NCBI GenBank assembly: GCA_026399735.1
Contig: JAPLQK010000024.1
Coordinates: 1 to 64,000, forward strand
Direction of reading: 5' to 3'
From: Pseudomonadota bacterium
Lineage (GTDB): Bacteria; Pseudomonadota; Gammaproteobacteria; Burkholderiales; Gallionellaceae
Length of the DNA: 64,000 nt
Shown here: one piece after another, positions 50,026-61,478 of the stretch
Layout: every line of letters starts with the position of its first letter
How positions within the stretch are numbered: position 1 is the first letter of the stretch
Made by a program: the position numbers and the translations under genes
The notes under the pieces: generated by a model
Databases searched by the model: none
Seen by the model: only the letters and a program-made list of their open reading frames with translations
Told to the model about the DNA's origin: nothing

Positions 50026-50496
50026 TTACATTTCCGCAACAAGTTTATCGAGCAGGTCGTTATGCGCCTTGGAATCAACTTCACGACCCAGAATCTTGGC
50101 AGCACCCGCCAGGGCGATTGCAGATACCTGAGAACGCAATTGCTCTTTGGCGCGGAAAGCTTCCTGTTCGATTTCAGCCGTAGCACCAGCGATGATGCGA
50201 TCAGCTTCAACTTTTGCCTGAAGCTTGGCAGCCTCAATGATTTCACTGGCACGCTTATCTCCGGCAGCAAGAATATCAGCCGCCTTTTCTTTCGCTTCAC
50301 GCAACAGTTCCGCAGAACGCTTTGCAGCCAGGTCAAGATCATGCTTCCCACGCTCAGCAGCAGCCAAGCCATCAGCTATGGTTTTTTGGCGATTTTCAAT
50401 CGCCGACATCACTGGCGGCCAGACGAACTTTGCCGTAAACCATATCAAAATGGCAAACGTCAAAGCTTGTGCAATCAGTGTAAAAGTAATATCCAT
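50026..50496 (-). CDS. atpF: ATP synthase subunit b
   Basis: MDITFTLIAQALTFAILIWFTAKFVWPPV. Confidence 0.97.
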   Translation of the reverse strand: MDITFTLIAQALTFAILIWFTAKFVWPPVMSAIENRQKTIADGLAAAERGKHDLDLAAKRSAELLREAKEKAADILAAGDKRASEIIEAAKLQAKVEADRIIAGATAEIEQEAFRAKEQLRSQVSAIALAGAAKILGREVDSKAHNDLLDKLVAEM

Positions 50497-50540
50497 TTCA
50501 GCTCCTTACGTCGGCCAAGACAATGTTGGCCAAGCTCAAA

Positions 50541-50840
<300 letters not shown>

Positions 50841-50872
50841 TTATAAAATTTACTGCGACTACATTGCTACTA

Positions 50873-51682
50873 CTAGTGACTTTCATGTGCCATTGCGAGA
50901 TACACAACGGTCAACATCATGAAAATAAATGCTTGCAATACAACAATCAGGATATGGAAAATGGACCATCCAACACCCAACAGCGCGCCAAAAATGGTGC
51001 CGACCAAACCGGTTGCCGCCCACATTCCCAACAACAGGAAGATGATTTCTCCGGCATACATATTACCGAACAGACGCAGCGAGTGTGACAGCGGCTTGGA
51101 AACATATTCAATCAGGTTGAACAGGAAGTTTGCCGGCCAGACTAACGGATTTGAACCGAACGGTGAGCAGAACAATTCATGTATCCAGCCACCCAGGCCC
51201 TTGACCTTGATACTGAAGAAAATCATCAGGAACCATACCGACAGCGCCAGCGCGAATGTCGCGTTAATATCTGAAGTCGGTACCGCACGGAAATGCTCCT
51301 GCCCGAATACGTGCTCATAGACCCACGCCATCACGTCGATAGGCAGGAAATCCATTGCATTCATCATCAATACCCAGACGAATACAGTCAGCGCCAGCGG
51401 TGCAATAAACTTGCTCCTGTCGCCATGAAAAATTCCCTTTACCTGATCATCGACAAACTCCACCAGCAATTCGATCGCCGCCTGACGCTTGCCCGGCACA
51501 CCCGAAGTGGCGCCACGAACAATCCACCACATCAGACCGAATGTAACTAAACCGAGCAGACCGGATACGACCAGTGTATCCATATGCAGGGACCAGAATC
51601 CGCCATTACCGATAGACTGGGAATTGAAGGTTAAATGATGAGTGATATAGCTAGATGGTGTTAGTACGTGTTCGGTTGACAT
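50873..51682 (-). CDS. atpB: ATP synthase subunit a
   Basis: [15 protein letters not shown]. Confidence 0.97.
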   Translation of the reverse strand: MSTEHVLTPSSYITHHLTFNSQSIGNGGFWSLHMDTLVVSGLLGLVTFGLMWWIVRGATSGVPGKRQAAIELLVEFVDDQVKGIFHGDRSKFIAPLALTVFVWVLMMNAMDFLPIDVMAWVYEHVFGQEHFRAVPTSDINATFALALSVWFLMIFFSIKVKGLGGWIHELFCSPFGSNPLVWPANFLFNLIEYVSKPLSHSLRLFGNMYAGEIIFLLLGMWAATGLVGTIFGALLGVGWSIFHILIVVLQAFIFMMLTVVYLAMAHESH

Positions 51683-51694
51683 TCAGTAATCCAG

Positions 51695-52081
51695 TTATTT
51701 TTTATTATTCCCTACAGCCCCTAATCCTGCACCTGAAACAAGCACAGAAGCAGCCAGCCCGCCTATCAGAGCTATTGGTACCAGCCCGTTATAAAGTTTA
51801 AATATCATCAGCAATTGCAAACAGATCACCATTATTTTGGTGGCTTCTGCCTTGAGCAAAGCAACCAGCACACTGCCTGCCGACTGATCGACGCGTCTGC
51901 GCGTCATCAGTACTCCAGCATAACCGCCTGTTAGTGCCGCCGCACCACCCAAAAATGAGGAAATTGCCGCATTTACACTACTAAACAGCAGATATATGGC
52001 GCAGAAAGCCAGCGTTACGATTATTTGCCAGCGCGCAGCCTTCTTGAAGGCTTGATTTATTGTTATTTTTGTATCGTCCAT
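51695..52081 (-). CDS. atpI: ATP synthase subunit I
   Basis: 128 aa membrane protein at head of atp operon. Confidence 0.85.
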   Translation of the reverse strand: MDDTKITINQAFKKAARWQIIVTLAFCAIYLLFSSVNAAISSFLGGAAALTGGYAGVLMTRRRVDQSAGSVLVALLKAEATKIMVICLQLLMIFKLYNGLVPIALIGGLAASVLVSGAGLGAVGNNKK

Positions 52082-52157
52082 ACTAAAGATTATATTTACC
52101 TTTCAATCCCTAGCGTTTCCGAATGGGCGGCATTGTCATTGATTTCAGCAACAAAAG

Positions 52158-53018
52158 TCAAGCCAAATTTTTGAAATTCTTTAGATTAACAATGAGTTCT
52201 TCAAGGTGCTCGTGGCTGACATAGTCAATTATCATTTGCCCCGCTCCCTTGCTTTTTTCCCTTATTGTCACGTTTGCAGCCATATATTCAGACAATTCTT
52301 CCTGCAAATTGAGCAGGTCACGGCTCTTGACCGTTTTTTCATGCGGCGGTTTAGGGTTCAACCAGCCTTGTATCAGTTTTTCCGTTTCGCGCACGGACAA
52401 TCCATCAATACTTATCTTAGTCGCAGCCGCTATTTGCTGCGCACCCTCCAGCGCCAGCAAAGCGCGCGCATGCCCCATATCCAGCTTATTTTCCATCAAC
52501 ATCGACTGCACTACTGCCGGTAGTTTGAGCAGGCGCAACAAATTACTGGCTGCGCTGCGCGAACGCCCTACCGCATCCGCTGCCGTCTGATGAGTCATCT
52601 CAAATTCATCGATCAGTCGCTGTATCCCGACCGCTTCTTCCAACGGATTAAGATTTTCCCGTTGAATATTTTCGATCAACGCCATCGCCAGCGCAGCTTT
52701 ATCAGCCACGCTGCGCACCAGAACCGGCACATGAGTCAAGCCCGCAATTTGTGCAGCGCGCCAGCGTCGTTCGCCCGCAATGATTTCGTAACTGTCATCC
52801 ATCAACTGACGCACCAGGATGGGCTGAATCACGCCCTGAACCCGGATCGAAGAAGCCAGTTCCTGCAGCGACGCTTCGTCCATATTGGTACGCGGCTGGT
52901 ACTTCCCCGGTTTGAGCAGGGTGACACTCAAATCGCGCAGCACATCGTCCTTCTCGCTTTTACCGCCGGACAGCAGTGCTTCCAGTCCGCGTCCCAGGCC
53001 TTTTTGTGGTTTTGTCAT
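52158..53018 (-). CDS. parB: Chromosome partitioning protein ParB
   Basis: KGLGRGLEALL; GERRWRAAQIAGL. Confidence 0.97.
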   Translation of the reverse strand: MTKPQKGLGRGLEALLSGGKSEKDDVLRDLSVTLLKPGKYQPRTNMDEASLQELASSIRVQGVIQPILVRQLMDDSYEIIAGERRWRAAQIAGLTHVPVLVRSVADKAALAMALIENIQRENLNPLEEAVGIQRLIDEFEMTHQTAADAVGRSRSAASNLLRLLKLPAVVQSMLMENKLDMGHARALLALEGAQQIAAATKISIDGLSVRETEKLIQGWLNPKPPHEKTVKSRDLLNLQEELSEYMAANVTIREKSKGAGQMIIDYVSHEHLEELIVNLKNFKNLA

Positions 53019-53161
53019 ACTTCAATCCTTTATCTAGAAACGGCTTTTATCCACGAAAAGCACGAAATAAAACACAAAAAAATTCTTACCTGTGAATTGC
53101 ACATCAGATATTTGCTTTTTTCGTATTTTTTGTGTCTTTCGTGGACATGTCGTTTTAAGGT

Positions 53162-53944
53162 TTATAGCGTCGCTGCGGATTTCGCCGCAATATTCAACAG
53201 CTCATTGGCCAGCGCCAGATAAGCCTGAGTCCCTTTGGAAGCCTTGTCGTGATACAGCACGGGAACACCATAACTGGGCGCCTCCGCCAGACGGACATTA
53301 CGGGGAATCACGGTGCAATAGACTTTATTGCCAAAATGCTCCTGCAACTGATTGGATACCTGCTGCGCCAGCGTGTTGCGCGGATCAAACATGGTGCGCA
53401 GCAGGCCTTCAATTTCCAGAACCGGATTCAAACTGGCGCGCACACGGCGTATGGTATTCACCAGATCGCTCAAGCCCTCCAGTGCATAGTATTCGCATTG
53501 CATCGGAATCATCACCGACTTGGCCGCACATAAACCATTTAAAGTCAACAAGTTAAGTGCAGGTGGGCAATCGATCAGCACGTAATCGTATTCGGTTTCG
53601 ACCAGTTTCAGCGCATCCCGCAATCGCGTTTCGCGATGCGAGAAATCGACCAGCTCAATTTCCGCGCCTGCCAGATCCCGGTTGGCCGGCAACACATCGT
53701 ATTTGCCCAGCTCGGATCTTTTCCGAGCCTCGGAGATGGTTTTGCGACCCAGCAGCACATGATAAACCGTGATCTCCAGATCCCGCTTCTCTATCCCGCT
53801 GCCCATCGTCGCATTGCCTTGCGGATCCAGGTCAATCAGCAGCACGCGCATATTCGAGGCGGCAAGACTGGCGGCCAGATTCACGGTCGTAGTGGTTTTT
53901 CCCACACCGCCCTTCTGATTCGTGATGGCCAGTATTTTAGTCAT
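53162..53944 (-). CDS. parA: Chromosome partitioning ATPase ParA
   Basis: [28 protein letters not shown]. Confidence 0.97.
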   Translation of the reverse strand: MTKILAITNQKGGVGKTTTTVNLAASLAASNMRVLLIDLDPQGNATMGSGIEKRDLEITVYHVLLGRKTISEARKRSELGKYDVLPANRDLAGAEIELVDFSHRETRLRDALKLVETEYDYVLIDCPPALNLLTLNGLCAAKSVMIPMQCEYYALEGLSDLVNTIRRVRASLNPVLEIEGLLRTMFDPRNTLAQQVSNQLQEHFGNKVYCTVIPRNVRLAEAPSYGVPVLYHDKASKGTQAYLALANELLNIAAKSAATL

Positions 53945-54590
53945 GTTTTTCTCCGGGTGTTGCAATGACCAGACAGCGCGCCGCATTCAGCCCCGGCACG
54001 ACAAGAGGGACGATCTGTTCAACAGCACAATCTTCCGGCACGCCGGGTAATTCTTTTTCCGGCAGGCCTTTCATGGCCACCCAGCGACCGTCATCCGCGA
54101 TCAGATGGCGAGTTATGCACAGAAAATCTCCCAACTCAGTAAAGGCGCGGGAAATAATTCCCTGAAACTTTTCTGTCGCCTGGAAATCCTCCACCCTGGC
54201 GCAGCACACCTGAGCATTGCGCAGCCCGAGTTCGATGATGACCTGTTGCACAAAACCGGTTTTCTTGCTGTTGCTGTCCAGCAAGGTGATGTGCCAGTCC
54301 GGCTGACAAATTGCCAGCACCAGCCCCGGCAAACCCGCACCACACCCGACATCCAGCCAGCGCCCGGCATTCAGATGCGGCATCACAGCCAGACTGTCCA
54401 GTAAATGATGACAGACCATTTGTTGCGGGTCGCGGATAGCAGTCAGGTTATAAACCTTGTTCCATTTCACCAGCAAGGCCAGATAGGCCAGCAACCTTTC
54501 CTGAGCCTCCCGGCTGACGGACAGCCCAAGTTGCAGAATCCCGCGCTGCAACGCTTCGGCCAAAGCGTTATTATTCTGGTTTGGCATCAC
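53937..54590 (-). CDS. rsmG: 16S rRNA G527 methyltransferase
   Basis: [39 protein letters not shown]. Confidence 0.96.
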   Translation of the reverse strand: MMPNQNNNALAEALQRGILQLGLSVSREAQERLLAYLALLVKWNKVYNLTAIRDPQQMVCHHLLDSLAVMPHLNAGRWLDVGCGAGLPGLVLAICQPDWHITLLDSNSKKTGFVQQVIIELGLRNAQVCCARVEDFQATEKFQGIISRAFTELGDFLCITRHLIADDGRWVAMKGLPEKELPGVPEDCAVEQIVPLVVPGLNAARCLVIATPGEKHD

Positions 54591-56460
54591 GAAATCCGCG
54601 CTTTAAATGCACCAGTAACAAGGAGATAGCCGCCGGCGTGATGCCGGAAATTCTTGCCGCCTGACCTACTGTTTCAGGTTTATGCCCATTTAGTTTTTGC
54701 TGAACCTCGATGGACAAACCGCGCACCTCTCGATAATCCAGATTATCCGGCAACAACAACGTTTCGTTCTTTTCGCCGCTTTTGATTTCTGCGTGCTGCC
54801 GGTCGATATAGCCCTGATATTTGGCCTGAATTTCCACCTGCTCGGACACACTGGGATCTGCTGTTGCGGCTCCCGCACCCGGCAAGGTTATCAGAGCGGC
54901 ATAGTTCACATCCGGGCGCAGCAGCAATTCGTGCAGCGAATATTCGTGATCGATATTTTTTCCCAGCACGCGCTCTGCCTCCTCTGCAGGCAGATTGCGC
55001 GGACTCAGCCAGGTGCTGCGCAGACGCTGCTGTTCGATGGCAATCGCCTCGCGCTTGATCTCAAAAGCCTGCCAGCGCGCGTCATCAACGATGCCCAGTT
55101 TCCGGCCGATCTCGGTCAGGCGCAAATCGGCATTGTCTTCACGCAATTGCAACCGGTATTCGGCGCGGCTGGTAAACATGCGATACGGCTCGGAGACGCC
55201 CTGCGTGATCAGATCATCGACCAGCACCCCGAGATAGGCTTCATCCCGGCGCGGGCACCAGGCGTCCATTTCACGCACCTGTAATGATGCATTCAGCCCG
55301 GCGAGCAACCCTTGCGCTGCTGCCTCTTCATAACCGGTCGTGCCGTTGATTTGCCCGGCGAAGAATAATCCACCTATTGCCTTTGTTTCTAAAGAACTTT
55401 TCAGGCCGCAAGGATTAAAATAATCGTATTCGATTGCATAGCCGGGACGCAAAATATGCGCATTTTCCATGCCTTTGATGGAACGCACCAGTTCCAGCTG
55501 CACATCAAAAGGCAGGCTGGTCGAAATACCGTTCGGATAAACCTCATGTGTCGTCAATCCTTCCGGCTCCAGAAAAATCTGGTGCGAAGTCTTGCCGGCA
55601 AAGCGGGTGATTTTATCTTCGATGGACGGGCAATAACGCGGCCCTACCCCTTCGATCACGCCGGTGAACAAGGGCGATCTGTCCAGACCGCCACGTATGA
55701 TGTCGTGCGTACGTTCGCTGGTTTCCGTGATCCAGCAAGGTAATTGGCGCGGATGCTGCGCCGCATTGCCCATAAAGGAAAATACCGGCACCGGATCGTC
55801 TCCTGCCTGCTCCTGCAACACGGAATAATCGATGGTGCGCCCGTCGATGCGTGGCGGCGTGCCCGTTTTCAAACGCCCTGCCGGCAAACTTAACTCGCGC
55901 AGGCGATGCGCCAAACTGAGCGAGGGGGGATCACCTGCACGGCCTGCCTGATAATTTGCCTGCCCCACGTGAATCAGTCCGCCCAGAAAAGTCCCCGCTG
56001 TCAACACCACCGTTTTTGCACCAAAACGCAGGCCGAGTTGTGTCACCACGCCGGTGACTCTGTCCTGCTCTACAATCAGATCATCCACCGCCTGCTGGAA
56101 TAACCACAGATCGGGCTGATTTTCCAGCATGGTGCGGATGGCCTGCTTGTACAACATGCGATCAGCCTGCGCACGGGTGGCGCGCACAGCATAGCCCTTG
56201 CTCGAATTCAGGATACGGAACTGAATGCCGCCGATATCGGTGGCCATCGCCATGGCACCGCCCAGCGCGTCCACTTCCTTGACCAGGTGACCTTTGCCGA
56301 TACCGCCGATGGAAGGATTGCACGACATTTGTCCCAGCGTCTCGATATTGTGGCTCAGCAGCAAGGTTTTACAACCCGCGCGCGCGCTGGCCAGTGCCGC
56401 CTCAGTTCCGGCATGCCCTCCACCCACCACAATTACATCGAATACATCAGGAAATTTCAT
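54571..56460 (-). CDS. mnmG: tRNA uridine-5-carboxymethylaminomethyl modification enzyme
   Basis: [46 protein letters not shown]. Confidence 0.98.
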   Translation of the reverse strand: MKFPDVFDVIVVGGGHAGTEAALASARAGCKTLLLSHNIETLGQMSCNPSIGGIGKGHLVKEVDALGGAMAMATDIGGIQFRILNSSKGYAVRATRAQADRMLYKQAIRTMLENQPDLWLFQQAVDDLIVEQDRVTGVVTQLGLRFGAKTVVLTAGTFLGGLIHVGQANYQAGRAGDPPSLSLAHRLRELSLPAGRLKTGTPPRIDGRTIDYSVLQEQAGDDPVPVFSFMGNAAQHPRQLPCWITETSERTHDIIRGGLDRSPLFTGVIEGVGPRYCPSIEDKITRFAGKTSHQIFLEPEGLTTHEVYPNGISTSLPFDVQLELVRSIKGMENAHILRPGYAIEYDYFNPCGLKSSLETKAIGGLFFAGQINGTTGYEEAAAQGLLAGLNASLQVREMDAWCPRRDEAYLGVLVDDLITQGVSEPYRMFTSRAEYRLQLREDNADLRLTEIGRKLGIVDDARWQAFEIKREAIAIEQQRLRSTWLSPRNLPAEEAERVLGKNIDHEYSLHELLLRPDVNYAALITLPGAGAATADPSVSEQVEIQAKYQGYIDRQHAEIKSGEKNETLLLPDNLDYREVRGLSIEVQQKLNGHKPETVGQAARISGITPAAISLLLVHLKRGFRDAKPE

Positions 56461-56727
56461 GTCGCTACAGATTTTTAGAAGTGCCGCATCATACAATAGA
56501 CCGGCCTTAATCTGAAATGAGCTATTGCAACGTGTACGAAAACAGGCGCCTCCTGACGCTTTATTTCATTTCTCCTGTATACAACAAGAATCCCCCTGCT
56601 GATGATTAAACTGTGGATAATGGGACATTTTAAGCAACTGCAGGCAGGGACTTAACTCGCTACATATTGGTTGGCCCGGGCACTGACGTGAAACGCCTGC
56701 ATTAATCTCTGTATCAATGAGGGCCAA

Positions 56728-58047
56728 ATGAAAAACGGTTCGGGTTGTCTGCAAAAAAAATATCACTTCGGTACCGGCGGCCCATCCCCGCGTTTCGTCA
56801 GCGGCCTCACCAAAAATACTTATGCGATGGTTTTGGCAGGCGGCCATAACAACCGGCTGTATCAACTCACCGATCACTGCGCCAAAGCCGCCGTTCCTTT
56901 CGGCGGCAAATTTCGCATCATCGATTTTGTACTGTCCAATTGCATCAATTCGGGGGTACGCCATATCGGTGTGGCAACACAATACAAATCACATCAGCTG
57001 ATTCAGCACCTTAAACGCGGCTGGTCATTTTTGAATGGTCACTTCAGCGAATTTGTAAATTTGCTGCCCGCCCAACAACGCCCCGGCGATTCACACCGTT
57101 ATCAGGGCACAGCCAATGCTGTTTACCAGAATCTCGATATTTTGCATGAGCACAACCCTGAGTTTGTATTGATCCTGTCCGGCGACCATGTTTATAAAAT
57201 GGATTACAGCAAATTGCTGGCTTTTCATGCTGAGAATCAGGCTGACATGACGATTGCCTGTGTGGAAGTCCCGATCGCCGACGCGACTGCGTATGGCGTA
57301 ATCGGGGTAAACGATAACTCAAGGGTAGTCGAATTCGCCGAGAAGCCCGTCAGGCCTGCAGCCATTCCGGACCAGCCCGGCAAGTCATTGGTCAGCATGG
57401 GCATCTATGTATTTAACACGAAATTTCTGTTCGAGCAGCTGATACTTGATGCGGAAGATCCCTGTTCCAGCCATGACTTCGGCAAGGATTTAATCCCGCG
57501 TCTGGTTGAAAACTATCGCGTATTTGCACAAAATTTTGAACACAGTTGCGTGGGCATTCACAATTTGCCCTATTGGCGCGATATAAGATCTATCGACTCC
57601 TACTGGGAAGCCAATCTGGGACTTTCCAACGTGACCCCGGACTTGAATATCTACGATCATGAGTGGCCGATCTGGACGCGGCATGAACAATCACCGCCGG
57701 CGAAATTTGTCTATGATGAAGAGGGTATGCGCGGAATGGCGGTTGATTCGCTGGTGTCAGGCGGCTGTATTGTCTGCGGTTCGGCGGTACGCCGCTCGTT
57801 GCTGTTTTATGACGTGCGCGTGGACTGTTTTTCCAATATTGAAGATTCAGTATTGCTGCCAGACGTGAATGTCGGTCGTCATGTGACCTTGAAGAAGGTC
57901 ATCGTTGACAGGAATTGCCGCATTCCGGATGGGCTGGAAGTCGGCATCAATCCGGATGAGGATCGCAAGCATTTTTATGTCAGCCCGAAAGGGGTTACGC
58001 TCATCACATCTGAAGCGCTTGGACAAAACGCGCTTAGTTTTTATTAA
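56728..58047 (+). CDS. glgC: Glucose-1-phosphate adenylyltransferase family protein, divergent active-site loop
   Basis: AVPFGGKFRIIDFVLSNCINSGVRHIGVATQYKSHQLIQHLKRGWSF; GDHVYKMDYSKLL; but GGHNNRL in place of GGRGTRL. Confidence 0.85.
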   Translation: MKNGSGCLQKKYHFGTGGPSPRFVSGLTKNTYAMVLAGGHNNRLYQLTDHCAKAAVPFGGKFRIIDFVLSNCINSGVRHIGVATQYKSHQLIQHLKRGWSFLNGHFSEFVNLLPAQQRPGDSHRYQGTANAVYQNLDILHEHNPEFVLILSGDHVYKMDYSKLLAFHAENQADMTIACVEVPIADATAYGVIGVNDNSRVVEFAEKPVRPAAIPDQPGKSLVSMGIYVFNTKFLFEQLILDAEDPCSSHDFGKDLIPRLVENYRVFAQNFEHSCVGIHNLPYWRDIRSIDSYWEANLGLSNVTPDLNIYDHEWPIWTRHEQSPPAKFVYDEEGMRGMAVDSLVSGGCIVCGSAVRRSLLFYDVRVDCFSNIEDSVLLPDVNVGRHVTLKKVIVDRNCRIPDGLEVGINPDEDRKHFYVSPKGVTLITSEALGQNALSFY

Positions 58048-58096
58048 GTCAAACCCAGATCTTGAAGCACCCGCGCAGGAACGGAGACAAAATGGA

Positions 58097-61000
58097 TTAT
58101 CTGCTGTTGGATTTATCGTTTTCCGAAGCACCCGCCGGCACTGAAATCCTGGCCACCGTGCCCAGCACCAGTTTTACCGGCACATCGCGCCCGCCAGCCG
58201 CCACTTTTTCGACGGCCAGCATCGCCAGTTGATCGGTCGGCGCACCGGCCTCCTTCAGCGCTGCCGCTGTCGCATCCCCACGTGCTGCGGCCAAGACCAG
58301 TAGTTGCTTGTCGTCAACAACCACGGTACTGCGCAAACGCTCGAACAAAACTGCATAAAAATCAACATCTTTCAGACTGGCGACTTCTGGCTCACTCAAG
58401 ATTCGCTTTGCACGGAACAGTCCCGTCAGACCGGACAGCACTTTACCCGTCGTACTCTCTTCGAGTTTGCCGGGGTTGGCACGGCGAAATCCTTCCTTGA
58501 GCGCCGCCAATTCCCCGCCGCCCAGTGTGTCCGAACACATCGATTCCAGTGCTTTCTGAACCTTGATCTGATGCAGAGCCACAGGCCCCGGATCCTCGCC
58601 CGCTTCCAGATGCTGACCGATCATCTTTGCCAGCGTGCTGCGCAACTGTAAATCCTGAAGTGCCACACGATCCGTATCGGCATATACACCATGCACCGAG
58701 ATGGCAAGCGAGGGACGTTTTACAAGAATACCCGCCAGCCGCACCAGTTTTTCGCGCTCAGGTGGCGTCAGCTGTGCGTTGCCGGCCTCAAACACGATAT
58801 TCTCGAACTTTTCGTCACCTCCGAACAGCGCACCGAGCGCCCTGAAAGGTGCAGTGGCGATCCTGGAAAGAATATTAGTAATTGCCTTCCAGACAAGGCC
58901 ACCATAACTGAATTTAGGATCGTCCAGACTGCCTGAGATAGGCAGTCCAAGATCAATTCGCCCGTCAGAATCCTGCAAAATCCCGATGGCCAAATCCAGC
59001 GGCAGGCTCCTGGCTTCCGGACTGTCCACCTTTTCGCCCAGGATCAACTGATCCATGACCACCTGGTTCTTGCCCTCCAGCTGACGCTGTTTGATCTTGT
59101 ATTCCAGATCCAGAGACAATTTTCCGGAAGCAATCTTGCGCCCGGCGAAAGTGGCCGAATAAGGGGTCAGGCGGGACATTTCGATATTACGGAATACGAC
59201 CTTGATATCCGTGAAGTCGGTGGGATTCATCAAATCGATCTTGCCAACCGCGCGCGCGACGCCATATTCATCCACCTGGCCGTCCAGTTCCAGTTGGCCC
59301 AGCGCATCAGGTCGTGTGGAGAGCCCCGTAATCGCGCCCTTGAGATCGTGAATCCGGGTACCGAATGGCAAGGCCAGCGAGTAATCAGCGAAGTCCATTT
59401 CGCCACGAATAAAGCGCAACCGGTCTATGTTGACAAGGAAGGCATGCGCCGAATCTGTGGGCGTAACCGGCTGCGTGGCAGGTGCGGCATCAGGCTGCCT
59501 CAGGATGCGCTTGAAGCTGACCGATTTATCCTTATTGATGATCAGTTTGGTGTCGAGCCCGTTGACGGCGAGTTCGCCAATATCCAGTTTTGACGGTGAG
59601 ACTTCAAAGGCACTGCTGCCAAGCGACTTCCAGGCCAGAAAAAGCTCGCCGGTATCGGCCTCGTTGAGCAGCAGATCGCGCAACGCGAAACTACCCTTGA
59701 AGTGAGCGCCCTGTGCGTCGAAGCTCGCGCGCCCCTCTGTGGACAGCCGTCCGTTTACCAGCTTCAGTCTGGCAACGCCCGACAAGTAAGGTTGTGCAGG
59801 CTTAAGACTCAGTTCCGAGAGCTTGAGCTGAATATCCGCCGCCGGCACGGCGGGAACGACATTACCCGCCGCCTCAAAGCTACCCCCGTCCGGCACCGTG
59901 AAAGAAGCCTTGAGCGGTACGGCCACATTCCAGTCTTCGCTGATGCCATTGAGCTCAAGCGCGATATCTGTTGCTGCCAGCTGCGCCGCCGGTGTGACGG
60001 TTTCGTCGCTGAATGCGGCATCGAAGCAGGTCAGCTCCAGCTTTCCCAGCTTGTAACGCCAGGATGAACCCAGGTTTGCGGCTTTAGCGTTTACAGTTTT
60101 CGGTTTGGCCGTTTCCAGTTTGGCTGTCTCGGATTTGACCGTTTTCAGTTGAGCCGTTTTCGGGGCGTGCGTTCGTGTTTTCAACGCTTCCAGAATATCG
60201 ATGTGACCACGCGCATCCCGAGCGACCCGGATGTGCCCGTCACTCAGCGCAATGCGTCCCATTGTCGCCTGGTGCGCGTTCAGGTTGACCCGTACATCTT
60301 CAACGGCGAGATGGCCAAGTTCCAGGGGGTGCGGCGCTTTATCACGCTGCAAAGCCAGCTTGCTGCCCGAGATATTAAGCCTGCCAAGCGCAATGCTGTT
60401 CTTTGCCAGATCGAAGCTGCCGTCATGGGCTTCAATGGCGTCTACCGTAACGGCAGGTCCTGCGGTTTGTTCAATTTTGAGGCCGGTCAATTTTGCGGCC
60501 ACGCGTTCCAGATTAATTTCCAGCTTGCCGCTGTTGAAACCCACCCGGTAGTTGGCCGACAAGCCGGCCATACCCGCAGGCGGTGCAACCGGTAACACTT
60601 CCTTGAAATAAGTCGAAAGAGAAGCAAGGTTCACCTCCTCAACCTTGAAACTGCCCGATGCGGCCAGAGGCAACAGACTGACGCCACCCTGCCACGCCAA
60701 GCGGGCGCCGAATGAGGTGCGGGCTGAAAACTTGTACTGCCCCTTATCGCCCGGCAATGAGGAAAATTCGGTAAGATCCAGATCGACCGGTTCTATTCGG
60801 GTAATAAATGCAGGCACCATACGATGGTCAGCAAAATCGAGCCTGGTGCCGGATAAAGTGAAGCGATGAATATCGAAGCGTGGCAAGGGCGAGTCCGGTG
60901 TCTGCTCGCGGCTTTGCAGCCCGGCTATCAGGGCCGACCAGTTCAAATTGCCGTTTGCCAGCAGTACCGCTGTCGCTTCAAGCCCGTCGAGACGAATGCC

Positions 61001-61306
61001 GTCAAAAACCAGTGCGCCGCGATACAGGCTGGCGGCAGACAGATCAACCACCAGCTCACGAAAAGCCAGCAGAGGCTTGCCGTCGGGTTCTGTAAGGCGC
61101 AATCCTGACAGACGCAGGCTAAGCTCGAAAGGATTGAACTCGGGCCGGTTCATGGCCAGGTGATGACCGGTCTTTTCGGCGATGAACTTTTCTGCCTGTG
61201 ACTGCAAGATTCGCGGCAATGCAAGCCAGCTGAACAGCAGACAGGAAACGATGATGCCGGCGAGCATCAGCGCTAATTTTTTACTTAATGAAAATCGAAG
61301 AGTCAT
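58097..61306 (-). CDS. AsmA-like DUF748 family protein
   Basis: 1069 aa, N-terminal TM, DUF748-like body and OmpA-like C-terminal segment. Confidence 0.85.
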   Translation of the reverse strand: MTLRFSLSKKLALMLAGIIVSCLLFSWLALPRILQSQAEKFIAEKTGHHLAMNRPEFNPFELSLRLSGLRLTEPDGKPLLAFRELVVDLSAASLYRGALVFDGIRLDGLEATAVLLANGNLNWSALIAGLQSREQTPDSPLPRFDIHRFTLSGTRLDFADHRMVPAFITRIEPVDLDLTEFSSLPGDKGQYKFSARTSFGARLAWQGGVSLLPLAASGSFKVEEVNLASLSTYFKEVLPVAPPAGMAGLSANYRVGFNSGKLEINLERVAAKLTGLKIEQTAGPAVTVDAIEAHDGSFDLAKNSIALGRLNISGSKLALQRDKAPHPLELGHLAVEDVRVNLNAHQATMGRIALSDGHIRVARDARGHIDILEALKTRTHAPKTAQLKTVKSETAKLETAKPKTVNAKAANLGSSWRYKLGKLELTCFDAAFSDETVTPAAQLAATDIALELNGISEDWNVAVPLKASFTVPDGGSFEAAGNVVPAVPAADIQLKLSELSLKPAQPYLSGVARLKLVNGRLSTEGRASFDAQGAHFKGSFALRDLLLNEADTGELFLAWKSLGSSAFEVSPSKLDIGELAVNGLDTKLIINKDKSVSFKRILRQPDAAPATQPVTPTDSAHAFLVNIDRLRFIRGEMDFADYSLALPFGTRIHDLKGAITGLSTRPDALGQLELDGQVDEYGVARAVGKIDLMNPTDFTDIKVVFRNIEMSRLTPYSATFAGRKIASGKLSLDLEYKIKQRQLEGKNQVVMDQLILGEKVDSPEARSLPLDLAIGILQDSDGRIDLGLPISGSLDDPKFSYGGLVWKAITNILSRIATAPFRALGALFGGDEKFENIVFEAGNAQLTPPEREKLVRLAGILVKRPSLAISVHGVYADTDRVALQDLQLRSTLAKMIGQHLEAGEDPGPVALHQIKVQKALESMCSDTLGGGELAALKEGFRRANPGKLEESTTGKVLSGLTGLFRAKRILSEPEVASLKDVDFYAVLFERLRSTVVVDDKQLLVLAAARGDATAAALKEAGAPTDQLAMLAVEKVAAGGRDVPVKLVLGTVARISVPAGASENDKSNSR

Positions 61307-61478
61307 ACCCGTTTTTGAAATAGCGAATGTGTGGCGATTTTAGTCCCTGACCATGCGATTGCATAGCGTCGTTGCGATACACACCAAAACCGATACATCA
61401 ATCGTCATCGCACTGTCATATTTTTGTCACACCATCGCGCTAGTGTGCGGCCCTCAAGACAGATTAAGGAATTCAATC

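Noticed and set aside
52590-53222. 210-aa plus-strand ORF across parB/parA boundary
   Set aside because: Antisense to ParA/ParB; no domain.
56612-56620. Perfect DnaA box (tgtggataa) upstream of mnmG; mnmG-rsmG-parAB-atp often lies near oriC
   Set aside because: Only one perfect box seen, no DnaA box cluster and no dnaA/dnaN in the window; GC-skew calculation over the chromosome would be needed.
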